Notes under the pieces: model-generated
What the model saw: only the letters and a program-made list of their open reading frames with translations
What the model was told of the DNA's origin: nothing
The model's database searches: none
Shown here: piece by piece, positions 34,994 to 45,014 of the stretch
How the letters are laid out: every line of letters starts with the position of its first letter
Numbering within the stretch: the first letter of the stretch is position 1
Position numbers and translations under genes: made by a program
Source of the DNA: a virus
Virus record (IMG/VR): IMGVR_UViG_3300046313_000796
Location: 1 to 56,459 of that record
Direction: 5' to 3' (one strand)
Length of the DNA stretch: 56,459 bases

Positions 34994-35908
34994 TTAAACA
35001 CTCCAAACATTTACAAGTACAAAACGATTATTTAAATTATTCCAATTTCCCACACATAACCATTTATTGTTCCCAGCGAAAAGGTTAGTGTTGAATTGAT
35101 AAATACGACCGATGATCCAGCTTGTACCTATTCCTATTGCCATATTAGGGACTGTGCCAATCCTTGAATATTTACTACTTACTCCATTATTTCTTAATGT
35201 ATTATCGAAAACGTGTAACTTTGTTGCCCATAAATCAGTTCCTGCGGTTTGTCCATCGTTACATGTAATACCATAAACTGCATCATTCGTTAATAAAATA
35301 GGTTTATTACTTGTGTTTGTCTGCTCGACTCTATGTTGTCCAGAAGTTGCAGTGAGACTGTTTTTATGAAATAAAAGTAATTTATTTTTATAGAATGAAC
35401 TATAGTAAGGAGTTGCACTATTATTAGGGATTGTGGTATTGACATCTATTAATTCAGTTAGACACATAACTTTATAATCAGGAACAGTAAAAATCGTTGT
35501 ATTATGAGTTATTAATATTATCCCATTTTGATTGATTGTATAACTATGATTATTTGCGGCATTTTGAGAAATACTTATGATTGTGGCAGAACCATTATCA
35601 TCGAAATGAAAGGAGCCGTTTGCGAGATCAGCTACATTTATTCTGCTTCGTCCTACTAATGTAGTAATGGGGTCATTTGCTGTTTTCCAAGCAATATTAT
35701 TTGTTGAGTTCATTGCTGTTCCGTTTGTCCACGTTCCAGCAAAACTAGAAAATCGATAATTTAAGAATCCGAATACTGCAGTCAGATCAGTTTGTAATGT
35801 CCCTGCTGAATTGTTAATTATAAGATCAGAAGTATTATAACTATAATTTATTTGAGAGGAAAACTTCCCACAATAATAATTCCCGTTCCCGTCTGTATAA
35901 TATGCCAT
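34994..35908 (-). CDS. Tail-associated protein (probable receptor-binding or fiber component)
   Basis: 304 residues, Asn/Thr/Ser-rich and beta-strand-like (NYSYNTSDLIINNSAGT, FSSFAGTWTNGT). It begins 2 nt after the stop of the large tip protein and sits at the end of the tail module, where fibers and receptor-binding proteins usually lie. No family recognised. Confidence 0.55.
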   Translation of the reverse strand: MAYYTDGNGNYYCGKFSSQINYSYNTSDLIINNSAGTLQTDLTAVFGFLNYRFSSFAGTWTNGTAMNSTNNIAWKTANDPITTLVGRSRINVADLANGSFHFDDNGSATIISISQNAANNHSYTINQNGIILITHNTTIFTVPDYKVMCLTELIDVNTTIPNNSATPYYSSFYKNKLLLFHKNSLTATSGQHRVEQTNTSNKPILLTNDAVYGITCNDGQTAGTDLWATKLHVFDNTLRNNGVSSKYSRIGTVPNMAIGIGTSWIIGRIYQFNTNLFAGNNKWLCVGNWNNLNNRFVLVNVWSV

Positions 35909-35909
35909 A

Positions 35910-38900
35910 TTAAGTTAATTTTCCTACTATTGTCCATAAATTACTACCAAGATGTATTACTTGAGCTGTATCATATTTTGCTACTAAAGTACTTCCTCCA
36001 GAGTCTAATGTACCGATCGCCACAAAAGTAATTATATTAGTACCAGCGTTTTGAACAGTACAAGTAAACCCAGTAGTTAAACCATTGGGTAATGTAATTG
36101 TGATTGCATTACTTGCCCGGATAAAAGAATTATAATCTGATTCAGCTAACGTTGTATTAGTTGTGATTACTCTTATCCCTATGGTAGTAATTGGTTTGTT
36201 ACTTAAATCATTATAGCTTATCTGTAAATTGCCCGAACCTAAAAGACTATTATTATTAATGCTTTTTAGATTGGTCTGATTAACCAAAGTTGCTTGTTTG
36301 GCATTAAGAGCATTTTGTAAATCCGTCTGATTACTTAACGTACCAGTCAACAAACCCCAAGCGATTCCAGAACTGGTCAAAGAAACACTTGCAGTATTAC
36401 CTCCTAAGTTAGTGATTGTAGCGTTACTAAAAATGATTGTAGCAATATTAGGATAATTACTAACACCATCATTTAAAGTAATATCACTAGATGGTAAATT
36501 ATAAAATCCTTTAGTTCCAAGTGCATTACTACCATAATATTGATTAGTGCTAACTGTACCACTTATGTTAGCTGCCAAATCTACGATCCCATCATTATTA
36601 GTATCATAAATCGACTTATTCATATCACCAATACCGCTACCAATAGGGAAGCCATAAAACCCTTTAACACCACTAGCATTAGTACCGTAATATTGATTAA
36701 TACTTGGTGAACCAGCGATATTAGTAGCAATATCGGCAGAGTTTACAACACCATCATTGTTACTGTCATAAGTTGATACCTCCATATCACCCGTAGCGAT
36801 AGGCAAATCGTAAAATCCTTTAATATTACTTGCATTAGTACCATAGTAATAATTAGCTAAAGTTGATCCATTTATTGATTCAGCACTATCTACAATCCCG
36901 TTATTGGTAGTGTCATAAACCGAAGTAAGCATATCTCCGATCCCATTACCAATAGGGAAGTTATAAAAGCCTTTAATATTACTTGCATTAGTTCCGTAAT
37001 ATTGAGTGGACGAAGGTGAACCAACAATATTGGTAGCAAGATCAGCTAATTCAGCAATATCAACTTTGCCGTTATTGGTAGTATCATAAGTCGATTTAAG
37101 CATATCGCCACCTAATGGCAAAGCATAAAATCCTTTACTATTACTTGCATTAGTACCATAGTAATAATTAGCTAAAGTTGATCCATTTATTGATTCAGCA
37201 CTATCTACAATCCCATTATTGGTAGTATCATAAACAGATTTAACCATATCCCCACCGGATGGAGGTAAATCGTAAAACCCTTTAATGTTACTTGCATTAG
37301 TACCATAATATTGATTTATAGATGTACTTCCGCTTACTGCTGTAGAAAAATCTACAATTCCATTATTGTTAGTATCGTAAGTTGATTTGAGCATATCGCC
37401 CGTACCAATACCAGTAGGGAAAGTATAAAAACCTTTAAATCCGTTACTATCTGTACCATAATATTTATTGGCTGGAATAATACCTGCTAAATCTTGGGCT
37501 AAATTTACAACACCATCGTTATTAGTATCATAAATCGATTTAAGCATGTCTCCCGTCACCGAGATATTAATAGTAGCAATACCGCTACCACTATTGGTTA
37601 TACTTGCACCGTTAAAATTTAGTTGACTTACATCATTTATAGTTGTAATACCATCAGTGACTGAATCTAATTGACCACCAGTCGAATCAATGGTTAAAGT
37701 ATTGAGAAAATCATTATAGGTCAAATTAACATTATTACCAGCAATCAATAAAGAAGCTACTCTATCATCAACACCCTCATTAAAATTAGGGATTGTAGTA
37801 GGATCAATTATTAAATTCCCCGCACCTAACAACGTAGTATTGTTAATACTTTTGATATTAGTTTGATTGACTAGCAAAGGTTGTAACGCATCTAAAGCTG
37901 TTTGTAACCCACTAATTGTTACGATCGCCTGTGTACCTGTGTGATTAGTCCTATCTAAATAAAATTCAGGTAATTCACCACCTAATGTGTCCGCATCAAT
38001 ATTACCAGTAATGCCTGTTATCGGTGTAGGGTTTGTAATAGTAGCTTCTCCCGCATAACCACGACCTACTATAGAACTTACCCTATACACCTTGACATCA
38101 AAAGGCAACGTTATACCGTCTGTTATTTGATCAACATTAAAATAAGTAATATTTTGTGCATTGGTAGAAAAAGTACGCACCACGCTATTACTTGTATTTA
38201 AAATATCAATTTCATAAGTAATTATTTCAGTACCATTTTGAAAAGGAGAGTTATTTATATAAGGATAATCCCATGTAATTGTTATATTGTCAGCATCATC
38301 TATCTGGCTTTCGATATTAGTAGGGGCTAAAGGAATATAATTATTGCCTACTGTGTTGACTGTATTAGTAGGGGTTGCATTCAAATCTTGCCAAGGGGCT
38401 ATAACTGGTTGGTAAGTAATTGATTGACCTACATTGAGAGTATTGGCATAAAAAGAATAATAAGCCCCATCACCTTTTAATAAAAAGAATTTATCGCCAA
38501 CGTTGTTATTGCTATTAAAATTTTGCGTATTGAAAATACTTCTTTGCAGGTAATTTATAGTATATCTATCATTCCCTAAAGGTAAAACATCTCTAAATTG
38601 TATTAATTCACCTTCCCATACACCATTATTTTGACGAGCTATTAATGCCAAATTAGAACCCGTATTAAATTGACTTGCACTAATTGACGATAAACTGCCA
38701 CTAAATAATTGTACATTCAAAGTATTAACAGTATCTAAACCAGTTGCTGATGGTAATGCGGTTTCACATTCACCAATCGTAGAAGTAGCTGTGTGATTGA
38801 CGGAGGCGATATAACTATTACCTCCGTCAAAACTGATATTTACAGTAGTCGGTGCGTCCGCACAGATATAAAGAGTATTCGGTGGATTATTAGGATTGAT

Positions 38901-40265
38901 AACAGGAATATCAAGAAAATAAACATCAGGAATGCCATTGTCTAAAGGATCAATTAAAGAGGGGAATGAATTACTGTTAGGTGGGTTTGTTGAGGTGTAA
39001 AGGAATGCCCCAAATCCGATATAGCGTCTTGCTGATACTTCAATCGTATAGTCTGGATTTAAAGTTATTTTTTCTATCTGTACAATTTCCCCGTTTGGTA
39101 ATTCTACTATTCCTAAAAGTTCTAAATAAGGATAGTACGGAGCTGGCAACTTAAATGTATAACTGAAACGCTGTCTAGTAGTTACTAATTTTAATATTTT
39201 TCTAGCTTGTTGCCTTGCTTCATAAGGATTTGTAGAAATTTGAGTTTCTATTCTAAAATCATTTTCTTGAGTATATTCTTCAAAATGTTCTACAATCTCA
39301 TCAACATCATATTTTTGATTGTTATTATAAAATTTTAGACTAGCTTTATTTGGTAATTGGCTTTTGGCTGTTCTAGTTACTTCAAATATTCTATTTTCAT
39401 TTACAGCCAAGTAATGATTAGTAGGAAAAATATTTGGCGTAAGAATACCCCGATCAAAAGATTTGAACATTATTACTCCTTCCCCAGATTCCACTGCGGT
39501 AAAAAGGTAAAACTGCATCAAATCTTCTAATACTTTCCTTGATGATTCTCCATTCTGACTGACTAGCAACCCCTCATTTAAAACATATTTACCAGCTATA
39601 TCAGTTACATCTATACGATCAGAAGGCACTCCTGCACTTTCACATATATCACGAACTACTAAAGAAACATCGGGATTAGCCCCAAACTTTTCGCCTAATA
39701 AAACAGCTCCTATTTGTGTAGGTATTTGATTACCATATACTTCTAAAGGAACATCTTTAAAACCTATATAACAAACGCCTTTGTACGCAATTTCTGCCTC
39801 GTCCCCCGTTTCAATGGTTTGCATCGCTGACCATGGCTGAGTTTGCGTACCATCAAAAAAAGTACAATATTCTTGAAAAAAAGAATGATCCGTTGTAAAT
39901 TCTTGCCCATTCACAATTACCCTTTCTAGGCTTACATCACCCTCACAAAATAAAACAGCCCATGTCCCATAAACTTTCTCAGTTTCATTTTGTTGCCCCC
40001 CTTTTCCACCTCCTCCGCCACCTTTACCACCTTGAGATGTAGTTTCAGTCTCAATGCGATACATTTTCTCAATCGTATCAGGCCAAAATTTGTTGCCTTC
40101 TAATCTGATCTTGCCATATATTTTGGGTATGGGTGAATCGTACTCTGATTTTGGAACTCTTAAACTTGTTTCTTGTTTTTGTTTTTTTTGTGGTGTTGTA
40201 AATAAAGGAGATATTGCACTGACGGCTAAAGATATTCCTAAACCAATTATTGGATCAAATCCCAT
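35910..40265 (-). CDS. Tail tip/hub protein with C-terminal fiber repeats
   Basis: 1451 residues. The N-terminal 460 resemble the phage tip attachment or GTA gp15-like hub (tail_3) family: hydrophobic start, SEYDSPIPKIYGKIRLEG, GVCYIGFKDVPL and an EVSARRYIGFG end. Residues about 640-770 contain a fibronectin type III-like fold. Residues about 880-1340 hold seven repeats of roughly 44 residues, each GDM(L/V)KS.YDTNN(D/N)GIVD.A...YYGT(N)...KGFY. The DTNNDGIVD loop resembles a calcium-binding EF-hand/dockerin loop. It is the main cell-contact protein of the tail; it overlaps the peptidase gene by 1 nt. Confidence 0.85.
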   Translation of the reverse strand: MGFDPIIGLGISLAVSAISPLFTTPQKKQKQETSLRVPKSEYDSPIPKIYGKIRLEGNKFWPDTIEKMYRIETETTSQGGKGGGGGGKGGQQNETEKVYGTWAVLFCEGDVSLERVIVNGQEFTTDHSFFQEYCTFFDGTQTQPWSAMQTIETGDEAEIAYKGVCYIGFKDVPLEVYGNQIPTQIGAVLLGEKFGANPDVSLVVRDICESAGVPSDRIDVTDIAGKYVLNEGLLVSQNGESSRKVLEDLMQFYLFTAVESGEGVIMFKSFDRGILTPNIFPTNHYLAVNENRIFEVTRTAKSQLPNKASLKFYNNNQKYDVDEIVEHFEEYTQENDFRIETQISTNPYEARQQARKILKLVTTRQRFSYTFKLPAPYYPYLELLGIVELPNGEIVQIEKITLNPDYTIEVSARRYIGFGAFLYTSTNPPNSNSFPSLIDPLDNGIPDVYFLDIPVINPNNPPNTLYICADAPTTVNISFDGGNSYIASVNHTATSTIGECETALPSATGLDTVNTLNVQLFSGSLSSISASQFNTGSNLALIARQNNGVWEGELIQFRDVLPLGNDRYTINYLQRSIFNTQNFNSNNNVGDKFFLLKGDGAYYSFYANTLNVGQSITYQPVIAPWQDLNATPTNTVNTVGNNYIPLAPTNIESQIDDADNITITWDYPYINNSPFQNGTEIITYEIDILNTSNSVVRTFSTNAQNITYFNVDQITDGITLPFDVKVYRVSSIVGRGYAGEATITNPTPITGITGNIDADTLGGELPEFYLDRTNHTGTQAIVTISGLQTALDALQPLLVNQTNIKSINNTTLLGAGNLIIDPTTIPNFNEGVDDRVASLLIAGNNVNLTYNDFLNTLTIDSTGGQLDSVTDGITTINDVSQLNFNGASITNSGSGIATINISVTGDMLKSIYDTNNDGVVNLAQDLAGIIPANKYYGTDSNGFKGFYTFPTGIGTGDMLKSTYDTNNNGIVDFSTAVSGSTSINQYYGTNASNIKGFYDLPPSGGDMVKSVYDTTNNGIVDSAESINGSTLANYYYGTNASNSKGFYALPLGGDMLKSTYDTTNNGKVDIAELADLATNIVGSPSSTQYYGTNASNIKGFYNFPIGNGIGDMLTSVYDTTNNGIVDSAESINGSTLANYYYGTNASNIKGFYDLPIATGDMEVSTYDSNNDGVVNSADIATNIAGSPSINQYYGTNASGVKGFYGFPIGSGIGDMNKSIYDTNNDGIVDLAANISGTVSTNQYYGSNALGTKGFYNLPSSDITLNDGVSNYPNIATIIFSNATITNLGGNTASVSLTSSGIAWGLLTGTLSNQTDLQNALNAKQATLVNQTNLKSINNNSLLGSGNLQISYNDLSNKPITTIGIRVITTNTTLAESDYNSFIRASNAITITLPNGLTTGFTCTVQNAGTNIITFVAIGTLDSGGSTLVAKYDTAQVIHLGSNLWTIVGKLT
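36480..37560 (-). repeat. Seven fiber repeats within the tip gene
   Basis: DNA-level repeats of about 130-150 bp encoding the YDTNN.GIVD units; copies are diverged but share blocks such as the codons for GTNASNIKGFY. Recombination here could change fiber length. Confidence 0.75.
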
Positions 40266-40690
40266 TATCTAAACCTCCAGATACTGTGGAGTTTACGCAA
40301 CCAAACACCATCAAGATTATGTTCGATAACTTTGCCAACTCTGTTTTCGGAATGAATAATAGTATAAGGGGCTGTAATGATACCTACATGGGTCGAATAA
40401 CCACTTACTTTAAATATAGCTATATCCGTACTATCCATAAGATTCAAATCACCCTGATCTTTGCTGTAAAGTATCTGGAAATTATCAGCTATATAATCAA
40501 CAATTTCATTATTGCGTGAGATACGATTATAATTTTTAGGGATAAGTGGTAAATCACAACCGTATTCTATAGCTACCGCCATTAAGAAATTTACACAGTC
40601 AACACCAACTCCTTTTATTTGTTGATCATGTTGCCATTTAGTGCCTAACCAACTTCTCGCTATTTTTATAAACTTTTCTTTATCTATCAT
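40265..40690 (-). CDS. NlpC/P60-family peptidoglycan peptidase of the tail
   Basis: 141 residues. Cysteine peptidase with catalytic C32 (GVDCVNF) and H101 (YSTHVGI), cleaving peptide cross-links of peptidoglycan during tail penetration. It corresponds to GTA gp14 in its place between the DUF2163 and hub genes. The stop and the next ATG overlap (TAATG). Confidence 0.88.
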   Translation of the reverse strand: MIDKEKFIKIARSWLGTKWQHDQQIKGVGVDCVNFLMAVAIEYGCDLPLIPKNYNRISRNNEIVDYIADNFQILYSKDQGDLNLMDSTDIAIFKVSGYSTHVGIITAPYTIIHSENRVGKVIEHNLDGVWLRKLHSIWRFR

Positions 40691-40731
40691 AGATCACCAT
40701 AACACCTTATGTAATCCATTATATTACATAG

Positions 40732-42591
40732 CTAAAAGCCAGTAGTAGGATTACTAGCAACAATGTCGATACCAGGTAATTTAGGAAAAGCTCCATAGTT
40801 AGGTAAGTTATCATAATCACGACAAGCAGCAAGGGATTTATCACAGTGACGAGTTAAAATGACATCACAACCAATATCGGGAGAGTAAGGTAAATTTTCA
40901 CTTATGGTAATATTTAAACCTTGAGCCTCTTCTATATAAAAAGCTCGTTGGCTAAAATTCCCGTTGGCGAATTTTAATTCTCCATATTTATACCCTGACC
41001 AATTATCCAAACCGAAGCCGACTTGTAAAACATGAGTATTTATAACACCTGTCAAGACTGCTGAAACTCTCACATTACTATCAATTACCCGATTACAAGC
41101 ATGACCTGATGTACCCTGACTTAAGAATTGATGACGGCACAATGAGGTAGTTTTTTTAGAAACGGAATTATTTAATTTTTCAGTTGAGCCTATTGTTTGA
41201 AATTGGTAAGTACGACTGCCAGTAGGTAAATAGCCCAAAACATAATCTCCGAAATAGCCATTAAATGATTGGCTAACAATAGTGTCACTTAGCCAATCAT
41301 AAAGATAAATATCCACAATTGCATCATCATATAAACCTCGTCTTATATCAGTTTCATCTACATAAAAATCATTAGTAATACTTTTTGTCTCAATATTATC
41401 TACGTTTAACTCTGCTGTTTTCGTGGTAGAGGTTGATTCAAAAGCTATCGTGGGTGTACAATTTACCCCATTTATTGTTAATTGACGATCATGGTTTGTA
41501 AATCCTAACTTGAAATTATCACTCCTCGTAATGATCCAACATCTACAAAAAGTAGATTTTAAAAACTGGTTTTCTTCTATGAATTTTAAATTATTTATTT
41601 TTGACATCTGTACTTCCCCGTCTTCTGCATAAACTAAAGTTTGGAAAGACGGGACTTCTGAAAATCTAAATATAGAATCGATACTAGCTTCTATATCTTG
41701 TATTTGAAAATTTGACCAAGTACCTATTCCTAATCGCAATAAAATTAAAAGATATTCTTTGATTTCTTTGTGAACAGTTAATTCGGGAAACTCAAATTTC
41801 CTACGAGCTGAATTTAAACTTTGTCTTGATTCAAAACCAGATTCAGATTGGAAAATATCCGTTTTTGTCATCAAAGGTATTTGTGTTTGTAATTCTAAAG
41901 GAATTGATAAGTAATGGTTATATGTTTGCGTCAAGTTATTAGTTGCTTTTAATGATTCTGTTTTTACTTCCAGTATTCTTAAATCTGGTATAGAATACAC
42001 TTGTTGTTGAATTTCTTTATCATATGTTTGTATGCCAATAGGTAGTATATCATTTTCAAAACGGCATAATAGACTGAAAGTTCCTGTCCAAGTTAAGTTG
42101 GCATTAGCACCATTGGTTATTTTGCCATCAGAGCCAAAAGTCAATGTATTTGTAACATCTGTATTCCCATTAAATACTTGGATACTGGAAAGGTCAGGAT
42201 AATTAATAGGTCTGATAATACTGAACGTCCCTATATTATATTTTTTGCCAAATTGATATTCGCCTTCGTACTCATAAACAATTCCTTGACTATAAACTAA
42301 TGCACCTAACACACCAAACCCCGTATAGAAAGGTTGAGCTGTTGCTATGTAGTCAATAGGGTCATAAAAATTGAATTGTCCCTCACTACCTTTTATTGTT
42401 GTAAAAAAATTTCTAACGTATTCATAGATAACCTGAGGTAATACTGAATTTGTAAAAGAAAAAACGCCTAATGGATATATCCATTGAGCGTTCATATAAT
42501 CAATTCCACCTACAGTTTCTTGTAGTGTTGTTTTCTGATATTCATAAGTCACTGTCAAACCCATGTCAGGCTCTAATTCTAATATCGGCAT
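40732..42591 (-). CDS. DUF2460/DUF2163 fusion tail-tip protein
   Basis: 619 residues. Residues about 1-210 resemble DUF2460 (GVFSFTNSVLPQVIYEYVRNFF, QFNFYDPIDYIA, QIPLMTKTD, LDLRILEV-like), a second region to about 345 repeats part of it, and about 345-619 match DUF2163 (CRCWIITRSDNFKLGFTNHD, CTPTIAFES, DETDIRRGLYDDA, the CRHQF...HAC and CDKSLAACRDY cysteines, GAFPKLPGID). In gene-transfer agents these are the separate genes gp12 and gp13; here they are one gene. Confidence 0.8.
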   Translation of the reverse strand: MPILELEPDMGLTVTYEYQKTTLQETVGGIDYMNAQWIYPLGVFSFTNSVLPQVIYEYVRNFFTTIKGSEGQFNFYDPIDYIATAQPFYTGFGVLGALVYSQGIVYEYEGEYQFGKKYNIGTFSIIRPINYPDLSSIQVFNGNTDVTNTLTFGSDGKITNGANANLTWTGTFSLLCRFENDILPIGIQTYDKEIQQQVYSIPDLRILEVKTESLKATNNLTQTYNHYLSIPLELQTQIPLMTKTDIFQSESGFESRQSLNSARRKFEFPELTVHKEIKEYLLILLRLGIGTWSNFQIQDIEASIDSIFRFSEVPSFQTLVYAEDGEVQMSKINNLKFIEENQFLKSTFCRCWIITRSDNFKLGFTNHDRQLTINGVNCTPTIAFESTSTTKTAELNVDNIETKSITNDFYVDETDIRRGLYDDAIVDIYLYDWLSDTIVSQSFNGYFGDYVLGYLPTGSRTYQFQTIGSTEKLNNSVSKKTTSLCRHQFLSQGTSGHACNRVIDSNVRVSAVLTGVINTHVLQVGFGLDNWSGYKYGELKFANGNFSQRAFYIEEAQGLNITISENLPYSPDIGCDVILTRHCDKSLAACRDYDNLPNYGAFPKLPGIDIVASNPTTGF

Positions 42592-42615
42592 TTATCTATG
42601 TAGTATCTTTAACTA

Positions 42616-43542
42616 CTATGATAACACGGGAGTATTTTTTTCTGTATAAACGATCTCACCATCAAAAGATTTCTTTAATCTAGTAACTAAATCTAAAATA
42701 TCGCTACCTACCGTAAAAGGTTCAGCAACGTTATCAAATAATTCTTTAGCTTCTTTAATCAACTTTTTATTGATTATTTGTTGCCTTAATTCCAGTCTTA
42801 CTTTTAAGAGATATTGAGTTTTTTTGATTGCTTTATCCTTATCTGATAAGTTGCCTAATTGTGTATCTATTTTCCGATCAATTGTTTCTTCTGTTATGGT
42901 TTCCCCAAATAATAATTTATAAGCGGAGGTTACATCAAAAATATTATTTGTCATCAATATTTTTTTATCTTTAATTAATTGCAAAGTTTTTTCCGCTTTA
43001 TAAAATACATTCACCTTGCCATTAACAAATAATTTATGAATGTTATCTAAAGGTATCTTTTTTGTATCTATGACATGACAATATTTTTCTGAGGCAATTA
43101 TTAGATAGTTTTCATACTCACCAATGGCGATCGCCTGTTCATCATTAAATAATCGAAAAGTGTTGTCTAATTGATAATCTTCTTTTATCTCCAGATAATC
43201 TACAACGGCACAAATTTTGTCTAACTTTAGTTTTAGATTACTTTCTAATTGTTCAATTGCTTTTTCCACAAGAAAAGAATAAGAGATTTTTGCATAATTA
43301 GCCATAAATTCTTTTACTTCTTCATCGCTACCAATATTTAGTAAAGTTTCTAAATACCATTTATGGGCTTTTACCCCTTCTTTAAATTCTTCTGTGCTGT
43401 AATTCTCTATATCTGACCAATACTCAATGGTTTCCGACTCAACTGTTTTTTTAGATTTAATCGCTAAAGTGAATGGTTTTGTACCAAATGTCTTCTTTTC
43501 TGTTTTTAGTATCATCTTTATTTTTTGTGTATGTTTTTTCAT
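42616..43542 (-). CDS. Hypothetical protein at the head of the tail-tip operon
   Basis: 308 residues, Lys/Glu-rich, mixed helix and strand; no family recognised. An ATG at 43515 (MILKTEKK) is another possible start. It contains a HIP1 site. Place and strand suggest a tail or chaperone role. Confidence 0.5.
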   Translation of the reverse strand: MKKHTQKIKMILKTEKKTFGTKPFTLAIKSKKTVESETIEYWSDIENYSTEEFKEGVKAHKWYLETLLNIGSDEEVKEFMANYAKISYSFLVEKAIEQLESNLKLKLDKICAVVDYLEIKEDYQLDNTFRLFNDEQAIAIGEYENYLIIASEKYCHVIDTKKIPLDNIHKLFVNGKVNVFYKAEKTLQLIKDKKILMTNNIFDVTSAYKLLFGETITEETIDRKIDTQLGNLSDKDKAIKKTQYLLKVRLELRQQIINKKLIKEAKELFDNVAEPFTVGSDILDLVTRLKKSFDGEIVYTEKNTPVLS

Positions 43543-43647
43543 ATTTTACAGCAAAAAAGTACTTTTTTGTTTATCAGAAAAAAATTTTTAGAGTGATTCA
43601 AGATAAAATATAAATTATCAAAAAGAAAAGAAAGAAGAAATAATCAA

Positions 43648-43998
43648 ATGAATGAGATAATTTTAGTAAAACAAATGAAACAGATTACTAGAAGGATTTA
43701 TCTTCAAGTAATTAATAGAAAAGGGGAATATAAAATTACAGAGCAAAATTATCTAAATATTTTTGCTCTGTGTGATGATTTTTTCAAGATTATTTTCAGC
43801 CAAATAGATACTTATAAAATAGATAAATCTTTGTTTCTTGATTTTATGAACTTTCAAATGCAACTTAATTATTGTTTTGAAATGATGATCGAGAATGAAA
43901 TGACAACAAAAGAAATACATGATTTAATGGATAAAGAAAAAGAATATCTTAATTTTATTTTTCAGTCTATAACTAACCTTGACATTTCAGATTTGTAA
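43648..43998 (+). CDS. Hypothetical helical protein
   Basis: 116 residues, all-helical and rich in Met/Phe/Ile; no family recognised. AAAGAAGAAA upstream gives a weak ribosome-binding site. It is divergent from the 43542 gene and followed by a strong terminator that separates it from the capsid operon. Confidence 0.45.
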   Translation: MNEIILVKQMKQITRRIYLQVINRKGEYKITEQNYLNIFALCDDFFKIIFSQIDTYKIDKSLFLDFMNFQMQLNYCFEMMIENEMTTKEIHDLMDKEKEYLNFIFQSITNLDISDL

Positions 43999-44035
43999 AA
44001 ATCCGCTGAACTATCCACTTTCAAAAATATCTTTT

Positions 44036-44087
44036 ATTAAAAAAACTTTGGCACAACTATTTAAAGTTGTGCCAAAGTTTTTTTAAT
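44036..44087. terminator. Strong bidirectional terminator
   Basis: A 23-bp perfect stem with an ATTTAA loop; the core ACTTTGGCACAACT is flanked by A7 and T7. It lies 37 nt after the 43648 gene. Confidence 0.93.
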
Positions 44088-44258
44088 AATTCTTTTCTTT
44101 TTTTGTTAATGATATTAACAAAAATTTTTGCTAAAGAGGAAACCTTAGTCTATATCTACCTCATTTGTTTTACCGCTATATTTTTCTTTATCATAACTTT
44201 GAAATAATCAAAATTTCAACTATGTTACACTAAATATAGTTGATAGTTAATAAAAAAA

Positions 44259-45014
44259 ATGACAATAATAACTATGGGGAAAGATAGGACTTACTCTTTC
44301 CAAACCGATGACGATAATCAAGCGGCTTTATTTGCCAACTTAAAAAAAGACTACGAAAATTTAGAAACGCAAGTAAAGCAATTAAATTTACAAAAAGACG
44401 AGAATTTTACTTGTAAATTAGGTGAGGAAGAAGTTGAATATCCTATGGACGGCAAAGGATTTGCTAAATTCAAAAAGGATATGGACAAATTCTATAAAGA
44501 TAAGGCAAAGTGCGATGCGGAAAAGGCAAAATGCGATGCTGAACTTGCAATGGAAGATGCTAAAAAAAATTGGGCTGAACAATTTAAAACTAAGCAAGAT
44601 TCAATAGATTCAGAAATTGAAGTATTAAAAGCTGAACTCTCTAATCGTGACAGTATTAATACCCAATCGATCATTGCAGAAAAGGCTAAAGAATTATCGT
44701 TATTAGTAAATAAGGCTACCACTATTCTAAATGTAGATAGTGATAGCCTTTTTACTAAATCAGCAGTTGAGATAAAAAAAGATGTGATTTCAAAAATTTA
44801 TCCAACTCTCAATCTTGATGACAAAACCGAAGTGGCGATCGATGCAATGTTTGAAACTTGTGAATTATATAAAAATGATAGTAAGAGAATCATTGAAGAG
44901 CAAAAACAACTTATTAATAATGCCGTCACGGTAAACAATCTTGATACTCAAGATACTACCACTGAAATGACTGCGAGAATGAAATCAATCACTACCGCTT
45001 GGGAGAATAAATAA
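44259..45014 (+). CDS. Capsid scaffold-like protein
   Basis: 251 residues: a long coiled coil at about 20-130 (with the repeated KDKAKCDAEKAKCDAEL) and a C-terminal part (AKELSLLVNKATTILNVD...) like the tail of DUF2213 protease-scaffold proteins. It sits directly upstream of decoration and capsid genes (TAATG-type overlap at 45014), the usual place for scaffold. The matching protease is far away at 25687-26259. Confidence 0.65.
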   Translation: MTIITMGKDRTYSFQTDDDNQAALFANLKKDYENLETQVKQLNLQKDENFTCKLGEEEVEYPMDGKGFAKFKKDMDKFYKDKAKCDAEKAKCDAELAMEDAKKNWAEQFKTKQDSIDSEIEVLKAELSNRDSINTQSIIAEKAKELSLLVNKATTILNVDSDSLFTKSAVEIKKDVISKIYPTLNLDDKTEVAIDAMFETCELYKNDSKRIIEEQKQLINNAVTVNNLDTQDTTTEMTARMKSITTAWENK

